In this document: positions 43,707 to 52,484 of the stretch, in pieces
How the letters are laid out: each line of letters begins with the position of its first letter
How positions within the stretch are numbered: the stretch's first letter is position 1
Assembly: GCA_947632175.1 (NCBI GenBank)
Contig: CANROC010000012.1
Location: 1-64,000, forward strand
Source: an uncultured Oscillospiraceae bacterium
GTDB taxonomy: Bacteria; Bacillota; Clostridia; Oscillospirales; Oscillospiraceae
Direction: 5' to 3'
DNA: 64,000 nt
The notes under the pieces: model-generated
The model's input: the letters and a program-made list of their open reading frames with translations, nothing else
What the model was told of the DNA's origin: nothing
Database searches by the model: none
Translations under genes and position numbers: made by a program

Positions 43707-45080
43707 TTATGTTTCCCACCCGCCCGCCCCCGCCGCCGTAGGGGTCGCCGTCCCCGGCGACCCGCCCATCGACAAATGACACGTCCCAATCAACGCCGTA
43801 CGGGCCGCATCTCCGCGCTAAGAGCCGCCGCTTCGCGGCGGTTGTGCTCGTGATGCGCGTCTGCGGACGCAGGCCCACGGCGGCCCATGCCTCCGTTGAC
43901 CGACATATTCCGTTTTTTCGGAACCGTTTCCGTCCCGCAACCGCGCACGGGCGGACACATGGGTCCGCCCCTACGGGGGATAGGGAATGTTATCCCATTC
44001 AACTGACATTGGATGTTGTCGCAACGCGGGTCGCCGAGGACGGCGACCCCTACGGCGTTGATTGGGGGCAATCCGAAACAACAACGCGGGCCGCCAGGAG
44101 TGGCGGCCCCTACGGCGTAATTTGGACGGATTCGTTTTGTCAGAACCGCTCTGTCATCCAACGCTCGCTGCCCCCCTGCCCCCCTCCTACGAGGAGGGGG
44201 CTCCGAGACGGGGGCGGGTGCGATTTTTCGAACCAGTTCCGTCAACGCGCCTTTTTTGCCCCTCCCTCCGGGAGGGGTGCCCGAGCGAAGCGATGAGCAG
44301 GGTGGGGGCGTCTATTTTGTCGGTTTGCCTTATCCGCCGTAGGGGTCGCCGTCCCCGGCGACCCGCCTTTCGACAAATGACACGTCCCAATCAACGCCGT
44401 ACGGGCCGCTGCCCACAGCGGCCCTTGCCCCCAATAACCGCCATTTCCCGTTTTATCGAAACCGTTCCCGTCCCGCAACCGCGCACGGGCGGACACATGG
44501 GTCCGCCCCTACGGGGGATGTGGAATGTTATTCCATTTAACCGACATGGGAGGTTGTCGGAACGCGGGTCGCCGGGGACGGCGACCCCTACGGCGTTTAT
44601 CGGAAGCAATCCGAGCCCTGTAATGCGGGCCGCCAGGAGTGGCGGCCCCTACGGCGTGAATGGAACGGGTTCGATTTGTCGGAACCGCTCTGTCATCCAA
44701 CGCTCGCTTCCCCCTGCCCCCCTCCTACGAGGAGGGGGCTCCGGGACGGGGCGGGCGCGAATTTCCGGAACCGTTCCGACAACACACCTTGTAGGGGCCG
44801 CCACTCTTGGCGGCCCGCACGCAGCACATCCGGTTTCCCGGAAGCGTCCGTTACGCTCCACGGGCTCGAATACCCCGCCGCTGCGGCGGCACCCCTTTTT
44901 CCGAAAAAGGGGTCGGGGGAATAAGGTTGCGGCGCTTCGCGCCGCCTTTATAAAAAATTGCGCCGCAAAGCGGCGCAATCCTTTCAAAAAGCCCCCTCCT
45001 CGTAGGAGGGGGGCAGGGGGGAAGCGAGCGTTGGTTGACAGGGCGGTATCGAAAAGCGCGGGCGGGTTTAGAACCCGCCC
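43707..45080. repeat. Palindromic repeat island B with a tandem duplication
   Basis: 1.4 kb without a credible gene. A block at 43,735-44,222 is repeated, with divergence, at 44,338-44,759: same order of hairpin modules and shared connecting sequence such as GACAAATGACACGTCCCAAT and GGGCGGACACATGGGTCCGC. Arms differ between modules (GGGTCGCCG/CGGCGACCC, GGGCCGCCA/TGGCGGCCC, GGGCCGCTG/CAGCGGCCC, GGGCGGAC/GTCCGCCC) but always pair. The right end shares modules with island A in reverse orientation. Confidence 0.85.
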
Positions 45081-46187
45081 CTACTTGGCATTGTCCCGCC
45101 AGCCGCGTTCCTTGACCTCGCGGCCGGCGTTGAGGAGGAGGAGCTTGACGCACTCGATGACGGCGCGGCGGGTCTCCTCGTCCATGTTGCCCAGGGACCG
45201 GGCAAAGCTTTTGAGGGTGTCCAGGAGGTTCTCCCGCATCTGGTGGAGGGTCCGGGAGTTGGTGTCCGCCATGAATTTGTACACCGTGTCCGCGAAGAGC
45301 TCGAACTGCTCCGGCGTCATCTCGGCGATCCACGCCTTCAGGGCGGAGTCCACGAATTTACTGCCGCCGGTGACGGTCCCCAGGTGGACGAACCCGGGGC
45401 CCAGCGTCTCCCAGGTGTACATGTCGTGCTGGTGCAGGCCGTTTCCGGTGCTGTGGACGACCCTGGATTCCTCGTCCCGCCCCAGGAGCATCCCCACCAC
45501 GGAGAACTGGGGGATGACCGTGCGGATCCTGGGCCAGATGCGCTGGTAGTCCGGCGTTTCCAGGATGTTGTCGAAAAAGCCGGGGCCGTCAAAGTTGTAG
45601 ACCGTCTCGATCCGCTCCTGGACCGCCTCGCCGCCGAAGGCCCCGGCGAAGCACGCCAGGTTGCCGCCCTTGGAGTGGCCGATGAGCAGCAGCGGCCCGG
45701 GGATCTCCCCCGCGATCTTGTCCAGGTACTCCACGGCGTAGCGCTGGCCGGGGATGGGGCAGAGGTAGGACATGTTGAGGTCCTCCTTCCAGCCCACCAC
45801 GGTGTTGTCCGTGCCCCGGAAGACCACAGCGTGCCGCCCGTCCCCCAGCGCCACGGTGATGGCGGAGAACTGGGTCTGGAGCCGCTCGTCGAAGCGGTCC
45901 ACGAACCGCCCCGCCCGCAGGGACCCGAACCGGCGGCTCATGCCCATGGCGGCCATCAGCTCCCGGTCCCGGAGCTTCCACCGCCCCTCCCGGTCAAGGC
46001 TTTCGGTCCCCAGCGTCATCCGCATCAGGTCCGAGACCGGGACAAGCTCCTCCGCCGGCGGCTTTTCCAGGTATTCAAAGGGGATGTAGGAAAACCGCGC
46101 CAGGATCGCCGCGTCCGCCTCGTTGAGCCCGTCCGCCTCCAGCGGGATATCCCCCCGCCAGGCGATATAGTCGATCAAATCGGACAT
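45081..46187 (-). CDS. DUF2974 (Mbeg1-like) alpha/beta-hydrolase, lipase-like
   Basis: 368 residues. The family opening MSDLIDYIAWRGDIPLEAD is present, followed by a lipase-class-3-like core with FRGTDN (about 124-129) and the nucleophile elbow LLIGHSKGGNLA (about 167-178). The N-terminal leader of the longer frame is dropped because the ATG at 46,187 follows AGGAGGCGG. The protein is cytoplasmic by appearance, and the substrate is unknown. It diverges from the MATE gene. Confidence 0.85.
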   Translation of the reverse strand: MSDLIDYIAWRGDIPLEADGLNEADAAILARFSYIPFEYLEKPPAEELVPVSDLMRMTLGTESLDREGRWKLRDRELMAAMGMSRRFGSLRAGRFVDRFDERLQTQFSAITVALGDGRHAVVFRGTDNTVVGWKEDLNMSYLCPIPGQRYAVEYLDKIAGEIPGPLLLIGHSKGGNLACFAGAFGGEAVQERIETVYNFDGPGFFDNILETPDYQRIWPRIRTVIPQFSVVGMLLGRDEESRVVHSTGNGLHQHDMYTWETLGPGFVHLGTVTGGSKFVDSALKAWIAEMTPEQFELFADTVYKFMADTNSRTLHQMRENLLDTLKSFARSLGNMDEETRRAVIECVKLLLLNAGREVKERGWRDNAK

Positions 46188-46276
46188 ACGTCCGCCTCCT
46201 TTGGCTGTTTTCCCCATTATAGCACAGATGTGGCCGGGAATCCATGGGAACCGCGATTTTTTTGTGGTCCCGCCAG

Positions 46277-46305
46277 GTGACAATCCCGCAAAACCATAGT
46301 ATAAT
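46277..46305 (+). promoter_or_regulatory. Promoter of the MATE gene
   Basis: GTGACA (46,277-46,282) and TATAAT (46,300-46,305) with a 17-bp spacer, 30 bp before the start codon. Confidence 0.75.
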
Positions 46306-46334
46306 AGCTAAAAATCCCTCCGGGAGGCGATTTC

Positions 46335-47666
46335 TTGGCGAAGGTGGACATGACCCACGGATCGATCACCAGGCATCTGCTGGAATACACGGTCCCCATG
46401 GTGCTGGGGAACATCATGCAGCTGACGTACAACGCGGCGGACTCGGTGATCATCGGGAAAAATCTGGGCGACGAGGCCCTGGCGGCGGTGAGCGTGTCGG
46501 ACCCCATCATGACGGTGATGGTGCTGGGCGCCTCCGGCGTGGGGATCGGCGCGTCGGTGCTCATGAGCCGCTTCTACGGCGCGGGGGACCGGGAAAAGCT
46601 GCGCCGGGAGTTTTCCACCACCGTGATTTTCGGTCTTTTCTTTTCCCTGGCGGTATTCCTGCTGGGCTTCGCCTTCGCCGGGGAGCTTCTGCGGCTCATC
46701 AAGGCCCCGGCGGAGGCCTACGACATGGCGCTGACGTATCTGCGGATCATCTTCGTGGGGTTCCTCTTCACGTTCCAGTACAACATCCTCTCCTCCGCCC
46801 TCCGGGCCATCGGGGACTCCCGCACGTCGGTGTGGTTCCTGGGCATCTCCTGCGGCATCAACATCTGCCTCGACATGCTCTTCATCATGGTCTTCCACCT
46901 GGGCGTGGCCGGGGCTGGATTGGCCACCGTCATCGCCGAGGCCACAAGCGTCATCCTCTGCGTCGTCTGGATCCGCAAACGCATCCCGGAGCTTTCCATG
47001 GGGCGGCGGGAGTTCAAGGTCGATAAGCCCCTCCTCCTGGAGACGGTGAAAAACGGCGCTTTGACGGCGCTCCAGCAGGCGGCCCAGCCAGTGGGCAAGC
47101 TCCTCATCCAGCGCACCGTCAACCTCCAGGGCGTGGTGGCGGTGGACGCCTTCAACAACGCCTGCCGCATCGACGACTACGCCCGCATCCCCACCCAGAG
47201 CATGGGCAGCGCCATCATGACCTGCACCGCCCAGAACCGCGGCGCGGGGGACCGGGAGCGTGTGCGGGAGAGCTTCAAAAAGGGCCTCCTCATCGCCTGC
47301 GTCTACTACCCCATCATCTTCGTTTTAGTCCAGCTCCTCAAGGTCCCCGCCATGCGCCTCCTCTCCCCCAAGGGCAGCGACGCCATCGTGGAGGCGGGGG
47401 TCGCGTACTTGGCGGTGAAGTCCTGGTTTTTCATCATGCCCGGCCTCACCAACGCCATCCAGGGCTTCTTCCGCGGCGTGGGGTCCATGACGGTGGTCCT
47501 CATCTCCACCGTCATCCAGATCGGCGTCCGCACCGTCTTCGTCTGGCTCCTGGTCCCCCAAATGGGCATCGTCGGCGAAGCCTACGCCTGCGCCGCCGGC
47601 TGGACGTGCATGATCGTGTTTGAGTTCACGTTGTATTTTGTGAGGAGGAAAAAGGGGAAAGTGTAG
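46335..47666 (+). CDS. MATE-family efflux transporter
   Basis: 443 residues with twelve predicted membrane helices in two homologous halves (about 10-220 and 240-440). The first half opens HLLEYTVPMVLGNIMQLTYNAADSVIIG and the second includes NGALTALQQAAQPVGKLLIQ. It exports drugs or metabolites using Na+ or H+ gradients; the cargo is unknown. The TTG at 46,335 follows GGGAGGCG at 5 nt. It faces away from DUF2974 and ends in a repeat island. Confidence 0.93.
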   Translation: MAKVDMTHGSITRHLLEYTVPMVLGNIMQLTYNAADSVIIGKNLGDEALAAVSVSDPIMTVMVLGASGVGIGASVLMSRFYGAGDREKLRREFSTTVIFGLFFSLAVFLLGFAFAGELLRLIKAPAEAYDMALTYLRIIFVGFLFTFQYNILSSALRAIGDSRTSVWFLGISCGINICLDMLFIMVFHLGVAGAGLATVIAEATSVILCVVWIRKRIPELSMGRREFKVDKPLLLETVKNGALTALQQAAQPVGKLLIQRTVNLQGVVAVDAFNNACRIDDYARIPTQSMGSAIMTCTAQNRGAGDRERVRESFKKGLLIACVYYPIIFVLVQLLKVPAMRLLSPKGSDAIVEAGVAYLAVKSWFFIMPGLTNAIQGFFRGVGSMTVVLISTVIQIGVRTVFVWLLVPQMGIVGEAYACAAGWTCMIVFEFTLYFVRRKKGKV

Positions 47667-48715
47667 GGGTCACCGCCCCCGGTTTAGACCCCTCCCCGCT
47701 TAGGCGGGGAGGGGCAAGACGGGGAACGAGGGCTCGAATACCCCGCCGCTGCGGCGGCACCCCTTTTTCCGAAAAAGGGGCCAAGGAGAATAAGGTTGCG
47801 GCGCTTCGCGCCGCCTTTATAAAAAATTGCGCCGCAAAGCGGCGCAAAACCTTTTTAAAAGGGGGTAACCCTTCCGCCTCGCTTCGCTCGGCACCTCCCC
47901 CACGGGGGAGGTTAATAAGCTCTCCCGTGGGGCTACGCCCGCAGGCGCGTGTCGGAGGCCAACCGCCGCGTAGCGGCGGCTCTTAGGCTGGAGACGAGCT
48001 GGCACGGCCAAAGGCCGTGACTGAAGGGTCTCCCGTCCCCGCCGCGCGGATAATAAAAGCTGCGGCGAAGCCGCAAACCTTTTTCGCCCCCTCCTCGTAG
48101 GAGGTGGGGCAGGGGGGTAGCGAGCGTGGGTCGATAGGGCTCTATCGTCCAACTTTCGATTCCTCAGTCGCTTCGCGACAGCTCCCTTTACGAAAGGGAG
48201 CTGTCAAAAAGGATGCGGCTTCGCCGCGCTTATATTCAATTGCGCCTGCGGCGCAATAAAATTGAGAATGCACCGCAGGCGCAAACCTTTTTGACCCCCT
48301 TTTCGGAAAAGGGGGTAGGGGGGATTCGAGCCCCCGTCCCCGCCGCAGCGGATAAATCAAAGAATGCGCCGCATAGCGGCGCAAACCTTTTAAAAAGCCC
48401 CCTCCTCATAGGAGGGGGACAGGGGGGGCAGCGAAGGTCGGATGCCAGGGCGGCATTGATGAACGCACACGCCAAAGCCCATCCCTCCCGGAGGGACAAA
48501 CGTACCGGGGGCTGGTGCGATTTATCGGAGCCGGTCCGTCCCGCCACGTGGCACGGGCGGGTTTAGAACCCGCCCCTACAGAGGATATGGAAGGTTTTCC
48601 TATTTAAACAGCATCGGAGGTCATCGAAACGCGGGCCGCCAGGAGTGGCGGCCCCTACGGCGTTGATTGAACGCAATTCAAACCGTAGGGGCGGGTTCCA
48701 AACCCGCCCGTGCTC
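47667..48715. repeat. Palindromic repeat island C
   Basis: 1.05 kb without a credible gene. Modules include CCCCTTTTT/AAAAAGGGG, TGCGGC/GCCGCA, CCGCCGCG-type hairpins next to CTCTTAG, and CCCCCTCCT/AGGAGGGGG. It contains the right arm of the long inverted repeat. The module reading CTTTGATTTRTCCGCTGCGG lies on the opposite side of that arm from its place in island A, so modules have been shuffled. Confidence 0.85.
48363..48711 (-). repeat. Long inverted repeat, right arm (349 bp)
   Basis: Reverse complement of 36,156-36,502 apart from one 2-nt C-run length difference. It ends 4 bp before the M56 gene stop codon. Confidence 0.95.
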
Positions 48716-50053
48716 TCACTCCTCCCTCCGGAACACCTCCCCGCCCCGCAGCCGGACGTACGTAAACCCGTCCGACCCCTCGGCCAGGTATACGAGGCCC
48801 TCCGGGGTCACCTGAAAGCGCAGGGCGGCCTCGTACTGCTCATAGTGCCCGCCCTCCACCATGGTGACGCTGTCGCTGATCTCCACCTCCTGACCGCCCA
48901 CCAGGTGGGTCCGCTGTTCGGTGAGGGTCACAACGCCGTCGGCGTAGGACCAGCGGCCCATGCCGACGTGGCTGGAGAAGATCGTCTCAAAATAGGAAAA
49001 GGTCCGGTCCTCAAAAAGGTCGATGCCGAACACGCTGGGCCCGAACTCCTCGGGAATCTCCCCGGCGAATTTGTACCCGCCCACAAGGTCCGCCGCGCCC
49101 GTCTCCACGGGGTCGGTGAGGAAGCACGCCCCCAGCATAAGGCACAGCGCCAGCGACAGCACGGCCAGGAGCGGGAGGGGCTTTTTCCACCGCAGGACGC
49201 TTTTCACCCGGCTCTTGAGCCGCCCCTCCCCGAAGGCCACGGGACAGGCCGCCACGGGCCTGTGGAAGGCCACGGCGGATAAAAGCGCCTGGGCGTAGGG
49301 CTTTTTCGCCTCCGGCCCCAGCTCCCGGAGGACCTTCTCGTCGCAGGCAAGCTCCATGTCCCGGCTGAAAAGCCCGTAGGCCAGCCACAAAACCGGGTCA
49401 AACCAGTAGACCGCCAGCAGGAGGAACGCCAGGGGCTTAATGAGGTAGTCCCGCCGGCGGATGTGGGCCCGCTCGTGGGCCAGCACATAGGTCCGGTCCG
49501 TCCCGTCCAACCCCGCCGGGAGGTAGATAACGGGCCTTAAAAACCCAAACACAAAAGGCGCGGGCACGGCCTCGGATTCCCGGACGCCTGTCTCCACCTC
49601 CACGGCCCCGCTCACCCGGCGCTTCAACCGGAGGGCGGAGACGGCGAAATAGAGGACCATCCCCACAAGCCCCGCCAGCCACACCCATCCCGCCACGGTT
49701 GCCAGCACCCGCAGGGGGTTGACGCTGTCGCCGGGGCGCGGGGCGAAGGCGCCGGCAAAGCCGGGGTTCACCGCCTCGTTCACAAACGCCAGCCCCGTGT
49801 GGACCGAGGGCGCGGGATCATACCGCGCCACGTCCAGAGGGAGGACCTCCCGGCTGGGGATGAGGCTCAGCGGGCTCTCCACCGAGAACGGCAGGACCAG
49901 CCGCAGTCCCACCAGCGCCCACATGAGGCAGAAAACGGATCTTGGCGTGCGCGTCCGGCCCAGCAGAAGCCGCGCGGCGGCCACCGCCAGCGCCAGCCAG
50001 CCGGCCTCCACGCTGAGATTGAGAAGCTTCAAAAAGACCGCGTCCACGCTCAC
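48716..50053 (-). CDS. BlaR1/MecR1-like M56 membrane metallopeptidase
   Basis: 445 residues with four predicted membrane segments and the zinc motif HERAH (about 194-198), followed by RDMELACDEKVL with the third ligand. After the last membrane segment (LLAVLSLALCLMLGACF), the C-terminal extracellular part (about 320-445) is a small beta-rich domain, not the penicillin-binding sensor of BlaR1, so the inducer is probably different. It likely cleaves or triggers cleavage of the BlaI-type repressor. The GTG at 50,053 overlaps the repressor stop codon by 4 bp. Confidence 0.88.
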   Translation of the reverse strand: MSVDAVFLKLLNLSVEAGWLALAVAAARLLLGRTRTPRSVFCLMWALVGLRLVLPFSVESPLSLIPSREVLPLDVARYDPAPSVHTGLAFVNEAVNPGFAGAFAPRPGDSVNPLRVLATVAGWVWLAGLVGMVLYFAVSALRLKRRVSGAVEVETGVRESEAVPAPFVFGFLRPVIYLPAGLDGTDRTYVLAHERAHIRRRDYLIKPLAFLLLAVYWFDPVLWLAYGLFSRDMELACDEKVLRELGPEAKKPYAQALLSAVAFHRPVAACPVAFGEGRLKSRVKSVLRWKKPLPLLAVLSLALCLMLGACFLTDPVETGAADLVGGYKFAGEIPEEFGPSVFGIDLFEDRTFSYFETIFSSHVGMGRWSYADGVVTLTEQRTHLVGGQEVEISDSVTMVEGGHYEQYEAALRFQVTPEGLVYLAEGSDGFTYVRLRGGEVFRREE

Positions 50054-50412
50054 TCCCCCTCAAATTCGTCGATGAGCCGCCGGATGTCCTCCAGCTCCTT
50101 TTTCGTCACGCCCCGGTGGTGGGCAAAGGCCGCCACAAAGGCCGGCACCGACCCCTCGAAGGTCCCGTCCATCAGCTCCTCCATCCGGGCCTCCTGCACC
50201 TGGGCCTTGGTCACAAGGCTCGTCACCGTGGCGTTCTCGTTTCGGATGACGCCCCGCTCGCAAAGCCTGCGGATGACGGTGTAGGTCGTGGCCTTGGACC
50301 AGCCCAGCCGCTCCCGGGCCAGCTTCGTGAGCGTCGTGGAGTTCACCGGCTCTACCTCCCAGAGCAGGAGGCAGAAGCGGTACTCGCTGTCAAAAATCTT
50401 AGGAATGTCCAT
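50050..50412 (-). CDS. BlaI/MecI/CopY-family repressor
   Basis: 120 residues, the family length. A winged helix-turn-helix (about 8-70, EYRFCLLLWEVEP, WSKATTYTVIRRLCERGVI) and a C-terminal dimerisation helix are visible. It would repress its own operon through the dyad at 50,430-50,462 and be inactivated by the M56 protease encoded next. The ribosome site is GGAGGCG. Confidence 0.92.
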   Translation of the reverse strand: MDIPKIFDSEYRFCLLLWEVEPVNSTTLTKLARERLGWSKATTYTVIRRLCERGVIRNENATVTSLVTKAQVQEARMEELMDGTFEGSVPAFVAAFAHHRGVTKKELEDIRRLIDEFEGE

Positions 50413-50429
50413 TCTTTTACGCCTCCAGG

Positions 50430-50475
50430 TTTAATGTGTTAGACCAAGTTTAACACATTAAACCTCCCCTGTCAA
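50430..50475 (-). promoter_or_regulatory. BlaI-type operator overlapping a consensus promoter
   Basis: TTTAATGTGTTA and TAACACATTAAA are perfect 12-bp inverted arms separated by 9 bp (50,430-50,462). On the minus strand, TTGACA (50,470-50,475) and TAAACT (50,447-50,452) are 17 bp apart, so one arm fills the spacer and covers the -10. This is the classic arrangement for an autorepressed blaI-blaR-type operon. Confidence 0.85.
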
Positions 50476-50486
50476 GTGGGAAAGCG

Positions 50487-50514
50487 TTGCTTTTCCGGTT
50501 TTTTGTGGTATACT
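50487..50514 (+). promoter_or_regulatory. Promoter of nadE
   Basis: TTGCTT (50,487-50,492) and TATACT (50,509-50,514) with a 16-bp spacer. Transcription would start around 50,520, which argues against using the ATG at 50,520 and for the ATG at 50,556. Confidence 0.65.
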
Positions 50515-50555
50515 GAGGTATGCTGAAAAAAATTGACCTGTCCGGAGGGATCGAC

Positions 50556-52484
50556 ATGCGGGACGGATTTGTGAAGGTCGCGGCGGCCACGCCGAAGATC
50601 AGGGTGGCCGACTGCGCGTATAACGCCGGGGAGATCGTGCGGCTGTGCCGCGAGGCCGCCGCGCTGGGCGTGAAGATCCTCGTTTTCCCGGAGCTTTGCG
50701 TCACGGGCTACACCTGCGGGGACCTCTTCCTGCAGGACACGCTCATCGATGCCGCCGCCGGGGCCCTTGCGCGCGTCGCGGAGGAGACGGCGGGGCTTGA
50801 CATGCTCATCGCCCTGGGGTGCCCGGTGCGGGATCGGTGGAGCGGCAAGCTCTACAACTGCGCGGCTCTTCTCAATCGCGGCAAGGTGCGGGGACTGCGC
50901 CCGAAAATGATGCTTCCCAACTACGGGGAATTTTACGAGCAACGCTGGTTCACCGCCGGCGGCGAGGGCTGGAGCGGCGACGTGAAGCTCGCGGGCCAGC
51001 GCTTTGACGCACGCATCGACACCGACGGCTATTTCTCCTGCGAGGCCCTCCCGGACCTCGCCGTGGGCGTGGAGATCTGCGAGGACCTATGGGCCCCGGA
51101 CCCGCCCTCCACGGCCCTGGCCCGGGCGGGGGCCACGGTGATTCTCAACCTCTCCGCCTCCAATGAGCTGGTGGGCAAGGCCGCCTACCGCCGGGAGCTG
51201 GTGAAGAACCAGTCCGCCCGCCTCCACTGCGCCTACATCTACGCCGACGCCGGGGAGGGGGAGAGCTCCACGGACCTGGTGTTCGCGGGCCACGATATCA
51301 TCGCCGAAAACGGCACGATTTTAGCGGAGAGCCGGTTCAAAACCGGCCTCACGGTATCGGAAATCGACGTAAAGCGCCTCCTCTTCGACCGCCGCCGGAA
51401 CACCACCTTCACCAAAAAGAAGCTGGCGGAGGAGTTTTGGCGGGCCCCCTTTGACCTGGAGCTCACCGACACCGTCCTCACCCGCCCCGTGGCCCGCAGT
51501 CCCTTCGTCCCCTCGGAAAAGGACGAGCGCGACGGGCGGTGCGGGGAGATCTTCGCCATCCAGACCCAGGGCCTCAAAAAGCGGATGGAGCACACGGGCT
51601 GCAAGAAGCTGGTCGTCGGCGTCTCCGGGGGGCTCGATTCCACCCTCGCCATGCTCGTCTCCGCCATGGCGGCGCGGGAGCTGGGTCTGCCCTCGGACGC
51701 CCTGCTGGCCGTCACCATGCCGTGCTTCGGCACCACACAGCGCACCAAGTCCAACGCCATGCTCCTTGCCGAGAAGCTGGGCGCGGAGCTTCGCGTGGTG
51801 GACATCACGAACTCCGTCCGCCAACATTTCAAGGACATCGGCCACGATGAAAAAGACCGGTCCGTCACCTACGAAAACGCCCAGGCCCGGGAGCGCACTC
51901 AGGTCCTGATGGATATCGCCAACGCCATAAACGGCCTTGTGGTGGGCACCGGGGACCTTTCGGAGCTGGCCCTGGGCTGGGCCACCTACAACGGCGACCA
52001 CATGAGCATGTACGGCGTCAACGCCGGCGTGCCCAAGACGCTGGTGCGCTACGTGGTGGGCTGGTACGCCGACACCTGCGGCGACCCGGAGCTCTCGGCG
52101 GTGCTGAACGACATTCTGGCCACCCCCGTCTCTCCGGAGCTCCTGCCGGCGGAGAACGGCGAAATTTCCCAGAAAACCGAGGACCTGGTGGGCCCCTACG
52201 AGCTCCACGACTTCTTCCTCTACCACTTCCTCCGCTTCGGCATGGGGCCGGGGAAAATTTACCGCCTGGCCAAATACGCCTTCGCCGGCGTCTACGACGA
52301 CGCCACGATCTTGAAATGGCTCAAAACCTTTGTCCGCCGCTTCTTCGCCCAGCAGTTTAAGCGCTCCTGCCTGCCCGACGGGCCCAAGGTGGGGAGTGTG
52401 GCCCTCAGCCCCCGTGGCGACTGGCGGATGCCCTCGGACGCCGTGGCAAAAGCGTGGCTCGACGAGCTGGAGGCCCTTTCATGA
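50556..52484 (+). CDS. nadE: NAD+ synthase, glutamine-hydrolysing
   Basis: 642 residues, two domains. The N-terminal nitrilase-type glutaminase (about 1-280) has the Glu-Lys-Cys triad in FPELCVTGY, RPKMMLPNY and GVEICEDLW. The C-terminal synthetase (about 320-642) has the ATP-pyrophosphatase loop VGVSGGLDSTLA and GTGDLSELALGW. It makes NAD from deamido-NAD, ATP and glutamine. The ATG at 50,556 is chosen because GGAGGG lies 6 nt upstream. The stop overlaps the mnmE start. Confidence 0.97.
   Translation: MRDGFVKVAAATPKIRVADCAYNAGEIVRLCREAAALGVKILVFPELCVTGYTCGDLFLQDTLIDAAAGALARVAEETAGLDMLIALGCPVRDRWSGKLYNCAALLNRGKVRGLRPKMMLPNYGEFYEQRWFTAGGEGWSGDVKLAGQRFDARIDTDGYFSCEALPDLAVGVEICEDLWAPDPPSTALARAGATVILNLSASNELVGKAAYRRELVKNQSARLHCAYIYADAGEGESSTDLVFAGHDIIAENGTILAESRFKTGLTVSEIDVKRLLFDRRRNTTFTKKKLAEEFWRAPFDLELTDTVLTRPVARSPFVPSEKDERDGRCGEIFAIQTQGLKKRMEHTGCKKLVVGVSGGLDSTLAMLVSAMAARELGLPSDALLAVTMPCFGTTQRTKSNAMLLAEKLGAELRVVDITNSVRQHFKDIGHDEKDRSVTYENAQARERTQVLMDIANAINGLVVGTGDLSELALGWATYNGDHMSMYGVNAGVPKTLVRYVVGWYADTCGDPELSAVLNDILATPVSPELLPAENGEISQKTEDLVGPYELHDFFLYHFLRFGMGPGKIYRLAKYAFAGVYDDATILKWLKTFVRRFFAQQFKRSCLPDGPKVGSVALSPRGDWRMPSDAVAKAWLDELEALS

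Noticed and set aside
43735-45080. CRISPR array in the repeat islands
   Set aside because: Repeat spacing is irregular, units are palindromes of several types, and there are no unique spacers of even length and no cas genes.
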